DNA of 64,000 nt from Photobacterium chitinilyticum. GTDB taxonomy: Bacteria > Pseudomonadota > Gammaproteobacteria > Enterobacterales > Vibrionaceae. The DNA lies in NCBI RefSeq assembly GCF_004104355.1, contig NZ_RJLM01000001.1, forward strand, positions 350,710-414,709, written 5' to 3'. The notes beneath the pieces are model-generated. The model had not been told where the DNA came from. It did not search any database and saw only the letters and a program-made list of their open reading frames with translations. A program made the translations under genes and the position numbers. Of this stretch, positions 1-10,307 are shown piece by piece. Each line of letters opens with the position of its first letter. Position 1 is the stretch's first letter.

Positions 1-1181
1 ATATTAACTGCAGTACGAATCATATCAAGTAGTCGATCGACACCCATGATAATCGCGATACCTTCGACAGGCAGGCCAACTTGACTCAATACCATTGCCA
101 GCATGATTAAACCGACACCTGGTACACCGGCTGTGCCAATAGAAGCGAGGGTGGCGGTTACGATAACAGCCATGTAGTCGCCCATTGTCAGGTCAATATT
201 GAATGCCTGTGCAATGAACGCCGTCGCAACACCTTGCATGATTGCAGTACCATCCATGTTGATGGTTGCACCAAGCGGTACGGTGAATGATGCAATGCGG
301 TTAGAAACACCTAGGCGCTTGGTCGCTGTTTCCATGGTTACCGGAATTGTCGCGTTTGATGAAGCAGTAGAGAAAGCAAACATGATTGCATCCTCCATCT
401 TTTTCAAGAACACTTTCGGACTTAAACCGGTGAACACTTTAAGCATGGTGCTGTATACAACCAGGCCATGAATTAACAGCGTACAAGTCAATACCACGAA
501 GTAGCCAAATAGATTGTAGATGGCATCAAGGCCGATTCCTGTAAACAATTTCGCCATCAGGAAGAATACACCGAAAGGTGCAATGTGCATCAACAAGGCA
601 ACTAGCTTCATGATGACTTCGTTGAGGTCAGCGAAGACCGCGGCAATACGTTCACCGGGTTTGCCGGCAGCACTAATAGCGACACCGAATAGAATTGCAA
701 ACACGATAATTTGTAGCGTGTTGCCCTGTGCCATGGAGTTGATTGGGTTAGTCGGGAACATCCCGATGATCACATCACCCAAGGAAGGTGCTTCTTTGGC
801 TGCAAACGTCGTTGCAGCGGAAAGATCGGCGCCGGCTCCTGGTTGGAACAGGTTACCCATGGTTAGTGCAAGGGTGATAGCAATTGCGGTTGTTGTTAGA
901 TAGAACAACAGCGTTTTGCCCCCGAGACGTCCCAGGGTGCTGATATCATTCAGCGTACTGGTACCGCAAACTAGGGAAACAAAGACTAAAGGCACAACCA
1001 GCATTTTCAAGCTAGCAATGAAGATTGCACCACCAACGTCAAACAGGCCATTCACTAGATATTCGTGTACAAATGAGGTCTCTGCAAAAAGGGAGCGAAT
1101 AGCGAATCCTGTCAAGATGCCCATCAACATGCCGAGGATCACTCGGCCAGTCAGGGACATTTTCTTTTTTTGTGTTGGCAT
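1..1181 (-). CDS. Dicarboxylate/amino acid:cation symporter (DAACS family), 3' part missing
   Basis: The reading frame starts at an ATG (1179-1181) and stays open for 393 codons to the window edge, so the C-terminus lies outside. Translation gives a hydrophobic protein beginning MPTQKKKMSLTGRVIL with a KMLVVPLVFVSLV segment. The last codons read MGVDRLLDMIRTAVN, which matches the conserved GVDR/RT.N stretch near the end of glutamate/aspartate/C4-dicarboxylate symporters of the GltP/DctA type. Members normally have about 400-440 residues, so perhaps 20-40 are missing. It should take up acidic amino acids or dicarboxylates across the inner membrane with Na+ or H+. The substrate cannot be decided from sequence. 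Its promoter must lie in the 0.5 kb upstream gap. Confidence 0.88.
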   Translation of the reverse strand, partial: MPTQKKKMSLTGRVILGMLMGILTGFAIRSLFAETSFVHEYLVNGLFDVGGAIFIASLKMLVVPLVFVSLVCGTSTLNDISTLGRLGGKTLLFYLTTTAIAITLALTMGNLFQPGAGADLSAATTFAAKEAPSLGDVIIGMFPTNPINSMAQGNTLQIIVFAILFGVAISAAGKPGERIAAVFADLNEVIMKLVALLMHIAPFGVFFLMAKLFTGIGLDAIYNLFGYFVVLTCTLLIHGLVVYSTMLKVFTGLSPKVFLKKMEDAIMFAFSTASSNATIPVTMETATKRLGVSNRIASFTVPLGATINMDGTAIMQGVATAFIAQAFNIDLTMGDYMAVIVTATLASIGTAGVPGVGLIMLAMVLSQVGLPVEGIAIIMGVDRLLDMIRTAVN

Positions 1182-1654
1182 GAAATGAACACTCCTTATA
1201 ATTATTCACTCTGTAAATCATTCACCAGAGCGCGGAGCAGGTTAACAGCAGTTTAGGTGTTAATGCGAAGTAAAATGCCGTACAAAATTAAAAGGTATGT
1301 TTCAGATCACACTTTTTACGACAGAATGCTGTTCTGAAAACATCAAAATTAACCAAATATTAACCTGTTGGTTGATAACTATACAGTTTTTGTGCTGCCA
1401 CTTCGAAATTAGCGAATGTTACCTGCGTTTACACCTAGTAAAAGCGTGATTTATCGTCATGATAAAAGTAGTCGTTAACATCTGTTCTTGTCGATAAATT
1501 ATTCTGTAAAGCGATATGCACTTTGATAGGTAATGAGAAGGTTAAGAGAATAAGATAAGCGGTGAACTATCAGTAGTTTGAAAGTAAATAGGGATGATTT
1601 AGTTGTTTATCGCCCCTATGAATAAACTGTCGGTTATTGTGAGTGGGTTTAGCG
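1182..1654. other. Intergenic region upstream of the symporter
   Basis: No credible ORF. It is AT-rich and must hold the promoter of the leftward symporter gene. Short inverted repeats are visible: CAGAA/TTCTG at 1322-1336, AACCAA/TTGGTT at 1351-1373, and TTTATC/GATAAA near 1450-1466. These could be operator half-sites, but I cannot assign a regulator. Confidence 0.5.
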
Positions 1655-1680
1655 CAATAAAAAAGGAGCCGAAGCTCCTT
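1655..1680 (-). terminator. Rho-independent terminator of metG
   Basis: On the minus strand, AAGGAGC and GCTCCTT pair across a UUCG tetraloop and are followed by a run of six T (TTTTTT then ATT). It lies just beyond the metG stop codon. Confidence 0.9.
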
Positions 1681-1698
1681 ATTTAATGATGATGCTAC

Positions 1699-3744
1699 TT
1701 ACATCACTCGCATACCAGGCTGTGCGCCTTCGTGCGGCTCAAGGATCCACAGATCTTTACCACCCGGGCCAGCAGCCAGGATCATGCCTTCAGACATGCC
1801 AAACTTCATCTTACGAGGTTTGAGGTTGGCAACCATAACAGTGTGCTTGCCAATCAGTTCTTCAGGCGTGTAGGCAGATTTGATACCCGAGAATACCTGA
1901 CGCATCTCGCCACCGATATCCAATTGGAATTTAAGTAGCTTGTTTGCTTTTGGCACTTCTTCGCAGGAAACAATCTTCGCAATACGCATATCAACTTTGG
2001 CGAAGTCGTCAAACTCGATTTCTGCTTCGATAGGCTCTTCAGACAGTGGGCCAGTAGGCTTTGCTGCAGCTTCAGAGGCTGCTTTTTCTGCTGCTGCATC
2101 TTCTTTTGAAGATTCTAGCATTGCTTCAACGTGCTTAGGATCGATACGGTTGAACAGTGCTTTGAACTTAGTGACTTCGTGGCCTGTCAGCGGCTGGGCG
2201 ATACCTTCCCATGTCAGGGTTTCGTTCAGGAAGCCCTCAGTGCGTTCTGCCAGATGTGGCATTACAGGCTTCAGGTAGGTCATCAGGACGCGGAACAGGT
2301 TGATTCCCACAGAGCATATTTCCTGTAGTTCCTGATCTTTACCTTCCTGTTTAGCAACAACCCAAGGCGCTTTTTCATCAACGTATTGGTTAGCTTTGTC
2401 TGCCAGAGCTGTAATTTCACGGATAGCACGGCTGTATTCACGGTTTTCGAAAAGCTCCGCGATACGGTCAGAAGCCGCAACAAACTCAGCATATAGCTCT
2501 GGTTCAGCAAAGCTGTCTGACAGCTTGCCTTCGAACCGTTTGGCGATGAAGCCAGCATTACGTGATGCCAGGTTAACAATCTTGTTCACTACATCGCTGT
2601 TTACACGCTGGGTGAAGTCTTCAAGGTTAAGGTCAAGATCATCAATACGGTTGTTCAGTTTCGCAGCATAGTAGTAACGTAGGCATTCTGGGTCTAGGTG
2701 CTGTAGGTAAGTACCTGCTTTAATAAAGGTACCCTTTGACTTCGACATTTTCGCGCCGTTTACGGTAACGTAGCCGTGAACAAATACATTGTTTGGTTTA
2801 CGCAGACCGGCACCATCGAGCATAGCCGGCCAGAACAGGCTGTGGAAGTAAACGATGTCTTTACCGATGAAGTGATAAAGTTCGGTAGAGCTGTCTTTGT
2901 TCCAGAACTCGTCGAAGTTCAGGTCATCACGTTTGTCACACAGGTTCTTGAATGAACCCATGTAGCCGATAGGTGCATCCAGCCATACATAGAAGTATTT
3001 GCCTGTCTCTCCCGGGATCTCGAAGCCAAAGTATGGCGCATCACGCGAGATATCCCATTGTTGTAGACCAGATTCGAACCATTCTTGCATCTTGTTGGCA
3101 GTTTCATCCTGAAGTGCACCTGATCGGGTCCACTCTTTTAGCATCCCTTCGAACTGAGGTAGGTCGAAGAAGAAGTGCTCGGAATCTTTCATGACTGGTG
3201 TCGCGCCAGAGACTGCAGATTTCGGGTTGATCAAATCTGTTGGACTGTAGGTTTCGCCACAGTTGTCACAGTTGTCACCGTATTGGTCTTCTGCCTTACA
3301 CTTCGGACAGGAGCCTTTTACGAAACGATCTGGTAGGAACATTTCTTTCTCAGGATCAAATAGCTGAGAAATTGTGCGGCTAGTAATAAAGCCTTTCTCT
3401 TTTAGCTGATTGTAAACGAACGACGCCAGCTCACGGTTCTCGTCGGAATGCGTGCTGTGGTAGTTGTCAAAGCTAATATCGAAGCCAGCAAAGTCGGCCT
3501 GGTGCTCTTTGCTCACTTCGGCAATCATCTGCTCAGGTTCCATACCCATCTGCTGGGCCTTAAGCATGATTGGAGTGCCGTGTGCATCGTCTGCACAGAT
3601 GAAATGAACTTCGTTGCCGCGAAGGCGCTGATAGCGCACCCAGATATCCGCTTGTACATGCTCAAGCATGTGCCCCAAGTGGATAGAACCGTTAGCGTAC
3701 GGCAGGGCGCAGGTCACCAGAATTTTTCTTGGATTTGCAGCCAT
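1699..3744 (-). CDS. metG: Methionyl-tRNA synthetase
   Basis: This cytoplasmic class I synthetase charges tRNA-Met with methionine. The 681-residue length fits the dimeric enterobacterial form (677 in E. coli). The class I signature HLGH is at residues 22-25 and the KMSKS loop ([10 protein letters not shown]) near residue 333. A zinc knuckle with paired CxxC motifs lies around residues 145-160. The C-terminal 100 residues or so form the Trbp111-like tRNA-binding/dimerisation domain ([16 protein letters not shown] onward). An Ala/Glu-rich linker precedes that domain. The start [19 protein letters not shown] fits the family. It is divergent from apbC, as in E. coli. Confidence 0.98.
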   Translation of the reverse strand: MAANPRKILVTCALPYANGSIHLGHMLEHVQADIWVRYQRLRGNEVHFICADDAHGTPIMLKAQQMGMEPEQMIAEVSKEHQADFAGFDISFDNYHSTHSDENRELASFVYNQLKEKGFITSRTISQLFDPEKEMFLPDRFVKGSCPKCKAEDQYGDNCDNCGETYSPTDLINPKSAVSGATPVMKDSEHFFFDLPQFEGMLKEWTRSGALQDETANKMQEWFESGLQQWDISRDAPYFGFEIPGETGKYFYVWLDAPIGYMGSFKNLCDKRDDLNFDEFWNKDSSTELYHFIGKDIVYFHSLFWPAMLDGAGLRKPNNVFVHGYVTVNGAKMSKSKGTFIKAGTYLQHLDPECLRYYYAAKLNNRIDDLDLNLEDFTQRVNSDVVNKIVNLASRNAGFIAKRFEGKLSDSFAEPELYAEFVAASDRIAELFENREYSRAIREITALADKANQYVDEKAPWVVAKQEGKDQELQEICSVGINLFRVLMTYLKPVMPHLAERTEGFLNETLTWEGIAQPLTGHEVTKFKALFNRIDPKHVEAMLESSKEDAAAEKAASEAAAKPTGPLSEEPIEAEIEFDDFAKVDMRIAKIVSCEEVPKANKLLKFQLDIGGEMRQVFSGIKSAYTPEELIGKHTVMVANLKPRKMKFGMSEGMILAAGPGGKDLWILEPHEGAQPGMRVM

Positions 3745-3910
3745 AATTACTTATTTCGCTCGTGATGGGTAAAAAAACGTAGCCTCAAATATTACCTGAT
3801 GGACAGCGTGTTGCCTAGCATCATCCAGTGATAATCCCGCTAAATAGCAGCGATAAATAGGCTTTGGTGGTACGATGAACGGGAACGATAAGAATGGAGC
3901 GCTAAAAACG
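3745..3910. promoter_or_regulatory. Divergent metG/apbC promoter region
   Basis: This 166-base gap separates two genes read outward, so it must contain both promoters. I could not pick out strong -35/-10 pairs with confidence. Confidence 0.45.
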
Positions 3911-5002
3911 ATGAGTAGTGATTCAATGATCCGATTTGAGAGTGTTGCTGATATTTGCCGATGGCTTAATCAGTTCGAGCATCCGTGGCTGCATCATGAG
4001 TGGGCCGAAACACCGAATGTGGTATCGGTATCAGCACAAGGTGTCGTATCGATCACCTTGCCGTTTGCTGCGGGATCAGTAACCGAGCTGCTTGAGCATT
4101 GGATTATTACACAGCAGCAGCTCCACCATGTCGCGCAGAGCATGACTTTTACTGTGACTACCCGAGTTGCGCCTCTGGCTGCCGGAGACAAGTCACCGTT
4201 GAAAGGGGTGAAGAATATTATTGTGGTTAGCTCTGCCAAAGGCGGGGTAGGCAAATCGACCACAGCGGTTAACCTGGCATTGGGACTACAAAAACAAGGT
4301 GCCAAAGTGGGTTTGCTAGATGCCGATATCTATGGCCCATCAGTGCCGATGATGCTGGGTACGGTCGATGAGAAGCCGCAATCTCCTGACGGTAAGATGA
4401 TGATGCCGATAGAGTCGTGTGGATTGTTCACCAATTCGGTCGGTTATCTGGTTCCTGCTGACAGTGCAACGATCTGGCGCGGGCCGATGGCTTCAAAGGC
4501 ACTTACCCAAATTATTACAGAGACCTGGTGGCCGGATCTTGATTATCTGGTGATTGATATGCCACCAGGTACCGGGGATATCCAGCTTACGCTGGCCCAG
4601 CAGATCCCGGTAACAGGTGCTGTGGTTATTACCACTCCGCAGGATCTGGCTTTGGCTGATGCCATCAAGGGGATCAATATGTTTAACAAGGTCAATGTTC
4701 CTGTTGTGGGCGTTGTCGAAAACATGAGCTATCATATTTGCAGTAATTGCGGCCATCACGAGGCGATTTTTGGCACCGGCGGGGCAGAGCGCATGGCAAA
4801 GAACTACTCTGTGCCACTGCTCGCGCAACTCCCTCTGCATATTAAGATTCGTGAAGATATTGATAGCGGCAAACCAACGGTCGCATCGTCACCTGATTCG
4901 GAGCAGGCTAGCGCCTACATTGACCTGGCTGGGCAGGTTGCCAGCCGCTTATTCTGGCAGGGTGAGCCTGTTGCTGAGCAGATTGCAATTCGTACAATGT
5001 AA
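3911..5002 (+). CDS. apbC: Iron-sulfur cluster carrier ATPase ApbC (Mrp)
   Basis: A cytosolic P-loop ATPase of the Mrp/NBP35 type that binds and passes on Fe-S clusters. The deviant Walker A motif SSAKGGVGKSTTAVNLALGL, the DADIYGPS stretch, the DMPPGTGDIQLTL motif and the CxxC of ICSNCGHHEAIFG (cluster-bridging cysteines) are all present. An N-terminal DUF59-like domain of about 90 residues precedes them. The frame is open from an ATG at 3875, but 3911 (MSSDSMIRF) gives a length closer to E. coli Mrp (369) and has GGAG 11 bases upstream. The 3875 start remains possible and would add 12 residues. Confidence 0.95.
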   Translation: MSSDSMIRFESVADICRWLNQFEHPWLHHEWAETPNVVSVSAQGVVSITLPFAAGSVTELLEHWIITQQQLHHVAQSMTFTVTTRVAPLAAGDKSPLKGVKNIIVVSSAKGGVGKSTTAVNLALGLQKQGAKVGLLDADIYGPSVPMMLGTVDEKPQSPDGKMMMPIESCGLFTNSVGYLVPADSATIWRGPMASKALTQIITETWWPDLDYLVIDMPPGTGDIQLTLAQQIPVTGAVVITTPQDLALADAIKGINMFNKVNVPVVGVVENMSYHICSNCGHHEAIFGTGGAERMAKNYSVPLLAQLPLHIKIREDIDSGKPTVASSPDSEQASAYIDLAGQVASRLFWQGEPVAEQIAIRTM

Positions 5003-5207
5003 ACCTTTACTTGCAACAATTCTGAAAGGTTTATAACCAATAGTGCTAGATGTCGCATTTTTGCTGGCATCTGGCCGCGTAAATCCCTATAATCAGGCGG
5101 TTTAATTATACCTATTCGCACAATTATCTGGTTAGCCATCAAATGGCAGATAGTTGTTTAAATGAGTATTTCCACCTCGCTACGTTGTCTTACAGGTGCT
5201 TTCTGAT

Positions 5208-5852
5208 ATGTCTGAAAACTCTCACCAATGCGTAATTATCGGTATCGCAGGCGCTTCTGCGTCCGGTAAAAGCCTGATTGCCAGTACAGTTTACAAAGAG
5301 CTAAAAGAAAAGGTCGGCGATCATCAGATCGGTGTTATCACGGAAGATTGTTACTATAGCGATCAAAGTCACCTGAGCATGGAAGAGCGGGTCAAAACTA
5401 ACTACGATCACCCGAATGCGCTTGATCACAACTTACTCTGTGATCATCTGCAGATGTTGGTTGAAGGTAATGCGGTAGAAGTGCCGCAGTATAGCTACAG
5501 CGAACACACGCGTCTGGTAGAAACCACACCAATGACACCGAAAAAGGTGATTATTCTGGAAGGTATCTTGCTACTGACTGATCCTCGCCTGCGCGAGATC
5601 ATGCATGCAAGTGTCTTTATGGATACTCCACTGGATATCTGTCTGCTGCGTCGCTTGCAGCGTGATGTTGCTGAACGTGATCGTACAATGGAATCGGTAC
5701 TTGAGCAGTACCAAAAGACGGTGCGTCCTATGTTCATGCAGTTTATTGAACCGTCTAAACAATATGCCGATATTATCGTTCCTCGTGGCGGAAAAAACCG
5801 TATTGCGATTGACGTGTTGAAAGCGCATATTGCCAAATTGCTGAAATCATAA
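5208..5852 (+). CDS. udk: Uridine/cytidine kinase
   Basis: Phosphorylates uridine and cytidine to UMP and CMP in the pyrimidine salvage pathway, using ATP or GTP. The P-loop GASASGKS sits at the N-terminus. The sequence from [20 protein letters not shown] to [18 protein letters not shown] is nearly colinear with E. coli Udk (213 residues; 214 here). I chose ATG 5208 over the upstream in-frame GTG at 5196 because the family begins M-x-x-x-SHQC. It follows apbC by about 200 bases, which must hold its own promoter, and it has its own terminator. Confidence 0.97.
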   Translation: MSENSHQCVIIGIAGASASGKSLIASTVYKELKEKVGDHQIGVITEDCYYSDQSHLSMEERVKTNYDHPNALDHNLLCDHLQMLVEGNAVEVPQYSYSEHTRLVETTPMTPKKVIILEGILLLTDPRLREIMHASVFMDTPLDICLLRRLQRDVAERDRTMESVLEQYQKTVRPMFMQFIEPSKQYADIIVPRGGKNRIAIDVLKAHIAKLLKS

Positions 5853-5908
5853 GAACCAGCCAAACAAGGTTGAGACTGTCAGTCTTGAATTGATAATGAT
5901 GATATTTG

Positions 5909-5941
5909 AATAGGCAGCCTTAACGGCTGCCTATTTTTTTG
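5909..5941 (+). terminator. Rho-independent terminator of udk
   Basis: An 11-bp perfect stem AATAGGCAGCC/GGCTGCCTATT (5909-5919 with 5925-5935) has a 5-base loop and is followed by T residues to 5940. Confidence 0.92.
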
Positions 5942-6061
5942 CTTTAATCACAGATAATTAAAAACTTATAGTTCTATTCGCTGTCGTATAGCCAAGCAAC
6001 CCCAAGAAGATGTCGCTTGGGTATAACCCAATTCAATGTGGACGGATAACACGAGGACACG

Positions 6062-8212
6062 ATGAAAAAGCTTTTGTATGCCGTACTGGCAATTGTAATT
6101 GTTATCGTAGTGGGGGTTGGTGCATTGTTGGCATTGGTCGACCCTAACCAGTTTAAGCCATTACTTGCCGAGCAGGTAAAGAAAGCCACAGGCCAAGAGT
6201 TGGTGATCCGCGGTGACATTGGCTGGCGTTTCTTTCCGAGTATAGGTTTTACGCTAGGCCAGACAGAGTTTCGTAATCCGGAAGGGTTTGCCGAGCCAAA
6301 TTTGATTCAGCTGGGCAGCGCTGAGCTTTCTGTATCTGTTGTGCCTTTGTTCTCTCGTCATCTTGAGATCGGGCACATTAGCTTGCAGGATGGTCGGGTG
6401 TTTATCCAGACTCGCAAAGATGGGGTGAATAACCTTGATGCTTTAGGCCAATCAAGCAAGCAAGCTGAAAATAATACAGTCGCTGATCAGCCAACTGCAG
6501 CTACGGAAACAGCCCCACAGAATCAAGGTGGCGCCGAGCCATGGACAATCAGCCTTGAAGGCGTTGAGTTAGTCAATGCCAGTGCCGAGATCCGTGATGA
6601 TCAAGCCGGGACTTTTACTGCCATCAGCGCGCTGAACTTTACCCTGAGCCGGTTTGCGCCTGGCGAATGGACCCAGGCCGAGTTTGATGTGGCTGGCCAA
6701 AATGGTGAGCTGGCCTTTACTGCTAACGGCGCCTCTGAGCTATTTATCGTGCCGGAGATGAATAATGCCGAGCTGAAGAATATGCAATTGTCTGCAACGG
6801 CAAAAGACAAACTGAATGATATCCAGTCGCTGACAGTAACCATGGATAAGTTCAAAGCAGGTGATTGGTCGGCAGTCACATTTGCTGTAACAGGGGAAGT
6901 GCCTGCTCTTGCTTTTGATGCTAAGGGCGAAACACGCTTGAAGCTCAGTGAGGCCTTTGATTTTGTTCAGCTGCAGGCGTTGGCACTGGAGTCAGGCCTG
7001 AAAGGGGCCACATTGCCTCGCCCAGAAATGGCAGTCAAGCTAAGTGCCGATGCTGACTATGACGTCAATAAGGGCATGGCGACCTTGTCGCAGTTTAAGG
7101 CGGATATTGATGAGATCAGTGTGAACGGAAACGCTTCGTTCAAGGCGGCTGATATTCCGGTGATCCGCTTTGCCGTTAACAGTGACAACATTGACCTAGA
7201 TGCTTTCCTCGGCCTCGACAAGAAAGAAACATCGTCGCAAGCCGGAGCAGAAGACGTAGGTTCGACAACCGCCGGTACCGCTCCGGAGACTGCCTCTGCA
7301 GCGGACAAGAACCAAGAACCAGACCTGTCGGCCCTGAAGAGTCTTGATGTTGCAGGCACGGTGAAGCTAGGTAAATTTAAAGCCGCCAACGCCAAGCTGG
7401 CCAATGTGCTGGTGGATGTAAAAGTAGCCAAAGGGGTACTTAAGCTTAACCACTTAGACGCTGAACTGTATGACGGTAGCATTAAAATGCAAGCCATGTT
7501 GAATGCCAACGGTAAGCTGCCAACTTATAAAGTGACTAACAAGATCAGTGGAGTACAGATCCAACCGCTGATGGTCGATGTTGTCGACAATGATGTACTC
7601 GCCGGTAAAGGTAATATCACGATGAGTCTGGCCGGTACTGGATTGGCCGAAAAACGTATCCGAGAGAATGTTGCCGGTACTGTGGATATCAAGTTTGCCG
7701 ATGGGGCGGTTTACGGGGTGAACGTGCCTGAGATGATCCGTGAAGCCAGAGCAACATTGAAAGGCAAGAAAGCCGAGTATGTAAAAGAAGAGAAGAAAAC
7801 AGATTTCTCTGGACTGACAGCAACGATCAAGCTGGGTTCGGGCAAGGCATCAACGACTAATTTGGATCTTGATTCTCCGCTGCTGCGTATAGCAGGTAAA
7901 GGTCAGACTAATCTTGTTAGTGAAGCGATTGATTTCAAGGTGAATACCTCGGTTGTTGCAACCAGCAAAGGTCAAGGTGGCAAGCAAGTCGATGAAGTTG
8001 CCGATTTAACGCTGCCGATTGATGTCAAAGGTGACTGGACGGAACCTAAGTTCTCGATGGATCTAGCTGGGCTTCTGAAGCAAAACAACAAGCTGGAGGA
8101 AAAAGCCCATAAGGAAGTCGAGCGCGGGCTTGAAAAGTTACTGGGTGACAAGGCCAAAGATGACGATGTTAAGAAGGTAGCCGATAAATTATTGAAAGGG
8201 TTATTTAACTAA
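6062..8212 (+). CDS. asmA: AsmA-family envelope protein
   Basis: A 716-residue protein of the AsmA/TamB-related bridge family. These are anchored in the inner membrane and thought to help lipid transport or outer-membrane homeostasis. One N-terminal transmembrane helix is visible (LLYAVLAIVIVIVVGVGALLALV), followed by the AsmA signature LVDPNQFKPLLAEQVKKATGQEL and IRGDIGWRFFPSIGFTLGQ. A C-terminal AsmA-like repeat contains the LDSPLLRIAGKGQTNL stretch. Length and layout fit E. coli AsmA (about 617) with extra linkers rich in Ala, Thr and Glu near residues 140-160 and 390-420. GAGGA lies 5 bases upstream of the ATG. The gene has its own terminator. Confidence 0.9.
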   Translation: MKKLLYAVLAIVIVIVVGVGALLALVDPNQFKPLLAEQVKKATGQELVIRGDIGWRFFPSIGFTLGQTEFRNPEGFAEPNLIQLGSAELSVSVVPLFSRHLEIGHISLQDGRVFIQTRKDGVNNLDALGQSSKQAENNTVADQPTAATETAPQNQGGAEPWTISLEGVELVNASAEIRDDQAGTFTAISALNFTLSRFAPGEWTQAEFDVAGQNGELAFTANGASELFIVPEMNNAELKNMQLSATAKDKLNDIQSLTVTMDKFKAGDWSAVTFAVTGEVPALAFDAKGETRLKLSEAFDFVQLQALALESGLKGATLPRPEMAVKLSADADYDVNKGMATLSQFKADIDEISVNGNASFKAADIPVIRFAVNSDNIDLDAFLGLDKKETSSQAGAEDVGSTTAGTAPETASAADKNQEPDLSALKSLDVAGTVKLGKFKAANAKLANVLVDVKVAKGVLKLNHLDAELYDGSIKMQAMLNANGKLPTYKVTNKISGVQIQPLMVDVVDNDVLAGKGNITMSLAGTGLAEKRIRENVAGTVDIKFADGAVYGVNVPEMIREARATLKGKKAEYVKEEKKTDFSGLTATIKLGSGKASTTNLDLDSPLLRIAGKGQTNLVSEAIDFKVNTSVVATSKGQGGKQVDEVADLTLPIDVKGDWTEPKFSMDLAGLLKQNNKLEEKAHKEVERGLEKLLGDKAKDDDVKKVADKLLKGLFN

Positions 8213-8225
8213 CGCTTTAAACTGA

Positions 8226-8254
8226 AAGGCTTGCCATCCTGGCAAGCCTTTTTT
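8226..8254 (+). terminator. Rho-independent terminator of asmA
   Basis: A 10-bp stem AAGGCTTGCC/GGCAAGCCTT around an ATCCT loop, running into a T stretch. Confidence 0.9.
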
Positions 8255-8289
8255 CTTGGTGAAACGCATGGTCTAACGATATTAATGCG

Positions 8290-8742
8290 TCAGGCAAGGC
8301 TCTTGTTCTTTTTGCTCGATTTTTGTGATTCCAGTGTGTTCTGGAAGGCTTTGAGCAGGTCAACAGCTGACAGTATTCCGACCAAATCCCCTGTTTTATC
8401 CAACACAGGCGCCGCCCCCACATGATAGTCAAGCAGGGTTCTGACAGCTTTGGTCAGCGTGTCATAGGTACGAACGTGTACAATATCTCTGATCATGACA
8501 TCACCAATATGCAGATCATCGGTTAGGTCGTATTCATGGCCGATATCCGGTGATTCATCAACCCAGCCCGGTCGGCGGAGTTCGCGGTCACTGACAATAC
8601 CTATCAGTTCGCCTGCTTCATTTGTGACGGGTAAATGGCGGATAGCTTCATCGCGCATTAAAAAGAAGGCTTCACGGAGACCGGCTTCAGGCTGGATAGT
8701 GATGACTTTTCGTGTCATGTATTCAGAAACTTTTGTTGGCAT
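8290..8742 (-). CDS. CBS-pair domain protein
   Basis: A stand-alone protein of 150 residues with two CBS motifs. The first is around residues 5-60 (VSEYMTRKVITIQPEAGLREA to PVTNEAGELIGIVSDRELR). The second is around residues 75-135 (IGDVMIRDIVHVRTYDTLTKA to PVLDKTGDLVGILSAVDLL). CBS pairs usually bind adenine nucleotides and sense energy status; no effector domain is attached, so the target is unknown. An ATG at 8748 is also in frame, but AGGGA is correctly spaced only for the ATG at 8742 (MPTKVSEYM). A basic, Lys-rich tail ends the protein. A second CBS-pair protein lies at 57900-58322; the two are not obviously close copies. Confidence 0.88.
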   Translation of the reverse strand: MPTKVSEYMTRKVITIQPEAGLREAFFLMRDEAIRHLPVTNEAGELIGIVSDRELRRPGWVDESPDIGHEYDLTDDLHIGDVMIRDIVHVRTYDTLTKAVRTLLDYHVGAAPVLDKTGDLVGILSAVDLLKAFQNTLESQKSSKKNKSLA

Positions 8743-8959
8743 ATACATCTTCCCTTTGTCAGAGTGAATTGATGTTGCCTGATTTAAAGTAGCGAATTCA
8801 GTTTGGCTGAACTGCGACCAAACCCATATTTTTACTTTTGTTTACTTTACTCGTACTGAGCTTTTTGTTCTTTGGTGCGTAAGTTTGGTAAGGTGTGCCG
8901 AATCAGCCGAGGATGAAGACCATAAAAATATTATATAACCTGGTCGAAAAGGAGAAAAT

Positions 8960-10000
8960 TTGGACTCAATTACTCAGGCCGCGTTAGGTGCCGCTGTTGC
9001 GGGCTTGGTGGCAGGCAAGAAATGTTCGCCAAAAGTATTATTGGCCGGGGCCGCCCTCGGTACCCTGCCAGATCTGGATGTGCTTGTGAGCTATGGTGAT
9101 CCCGTATCGGATATGGTGAAACACCGCGGCTTCAGCCATTCGATACTTGTCCTGTTACCGTTTTCGTTTTTGCTGGCATGGTGTTGGCAAAAGTGGCGAG
9201 CCACAACCTTTAGCTTTAACCAGTTATGGTTTTTAGTGGCCGCTTGTCTTATTACACACCCGTTATTGGATTCTTTTACCTCATACGGTACACAACTGTT
9301 GTGGCCTCTTTCGGTTAGTGTGGCTGTCTCCAGCATCTTTATTATCGACCCGCTCTATACTGTTCCGTTACTGGTGGTGGTTGCAGCGAGTTTGCTATGG
9401 CGAAGAAAAATGGCAAGGTTGTGCGGTATTGGACTGGCGATATCCAGCCTGTACCTACTCTGGTCAGTTATCGCACTCAATGTTATTGAAGATAGGGTAC
9501 AGAGTCAGCTGGCTGATACTCCTATGGCAGGTAAACCTGTTTTTATCACCCCGACGCCTGTCAATACCGTACTGTGGCGTGTTGTGGTGTTAGATGGTGA
9601 TACCTATTGGGAAGGCTTAACATCCTTGCTCGATGACGAGGTCACTATCGATTTTATAGCCAAGGAACGCGGGCAGTGGAAGCTGGAAGAAAAACCACAG
9701 CATCTTGTTATGTTAGAGGACTTTACTCGTCAGTTTGTAAAATATGAGCAGGTAGGGGATAGCCTGACTGTCACTGATCTGCGTCTGGGGATGGTCGATT
9801 ACTTGCCATTTCAGTTTGTGTTCGCCACCCTCGAAGGTGACGGTACTTGGTCTTCTGCGCTCCCTGTTCAGCTTGAGAGCCCTAATGTCCGGCCTAAGCA
9901 CTTACCGGCGTTGTGGTTGCGGTTGCTGGGAAACCAAAATATAGATGCTAACCTGTGCCATGCCAAAGAGTGTTCTAAGCCAAGTAAGTCAGATGTTTAA
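8960..10000 (+). CDS. YdjM-like membrane-bound metal-dependent hydrolase (DUF457)
   Basis: A 346-residue inner-membrane protein that begins with a TTG codon preceded by AAGGAG at 8949-8954. The start MDSITQAALGAAVAGLVAGKK and the motifs LPDLDVLV, HRGFSHS and HPLLDSFTSYGTQLLWP are typical of the YdjM/DUF457 family, whose His and Asp residues are taken to bind metal. The N-terminal half holds about five hydrophobic segments; the C-terminal half is soluble and has no recognisable fold. The family is related to phospholipase C-like hydrolases, but the reaction is unknown. E. coli ydjM is LexA-regulated; I saw no LexA box here. Confidence 0.82.
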   Translation: MDSITQAALGAAVAGLVAGKKCSPKVLLAGAALGTLPDLDVLVSYGDPVSDMVKHRGFSHSILVLLPFSFLLAWCWQKWRATTFSFNQLWFLVAACLITHPLLDSFTSYGTQLLWPLSVSVAVSSIFIIDPLYTVPLLVVVAASLLWRRKMARLCGIGLAISSLYLLWSVIALNVIEDRVQSQLADTPMAGKPVFITPTPVNTVLWRVVVLDGDTYWEGLTSLLDDEVTIDFIAKERGQWKLEEKPQHLVMLEDFTRQFVKYEQVGDSLTVTDLRLGMVDYLPFQFVFATLEGDGTWSSALPVQLESPNVRPKHLPALWLRLLGNQNIDANLCHAKECSKPSKSDV

Positions 10001-10307
10001 CCCTGAGCGCTAGCAATGGATTGCAATACTGACAGGCGATATATTATATAGCACAAAAAAAACACCCTACAGCATGTTGCATACAATTGAATAAACGGTG
10101 AATATATGCAGCAAAACATGTAGCACATATATCTTTACAGTATGCCATTTTCTAGGTGGTCTTCACACAACAGTGAGTCATTGGTCAATAGCCGTTTTTA
10201 TTTGACTTTCATCAAAATCAAAGCTTAATACTGCTGGCAATCTACCCCTAAAGTATTGGTGGTCTCATTGTGAGATCTGCGTTTTTCGATATAGGGAGAT
10301 AACGAGT
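10001..10307. other. Intergenic region upstream of the Dcu carrier
   Basis: This 307-base AT-rich gap has no ORF. It contains an FNR-like box at 10202-10215 (separate entry). No T-tailed hairpin terminator is obvious after the YdjM-like gene. Confidence 0.6.
10202..10215 (+). promoter_or_regulatory. FNR-like binding site
   Basis: TTGAC-TTTC-ATCAA differs from the FNR consensus TTGAT-N4-ATCAA at one base. It lies about 93 bases upstream of the Dcu carrier start, which suits activation under oxygen limitation, as for dcuB in E. coli. Site seen; function inferred. Confidence 0.68.

Noticed and set aside
1940-2278. 112-codon plus-strand ORF opposite metG
   Set aside because: Shadow of the metG reading frame; no independent signals.
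8743-8959. LexA box upstream of the YdjM-like gene
   Set aside because: No CTGT-N8-ACAG sequence was found, although E. coli ydjM is SOS-regulated.
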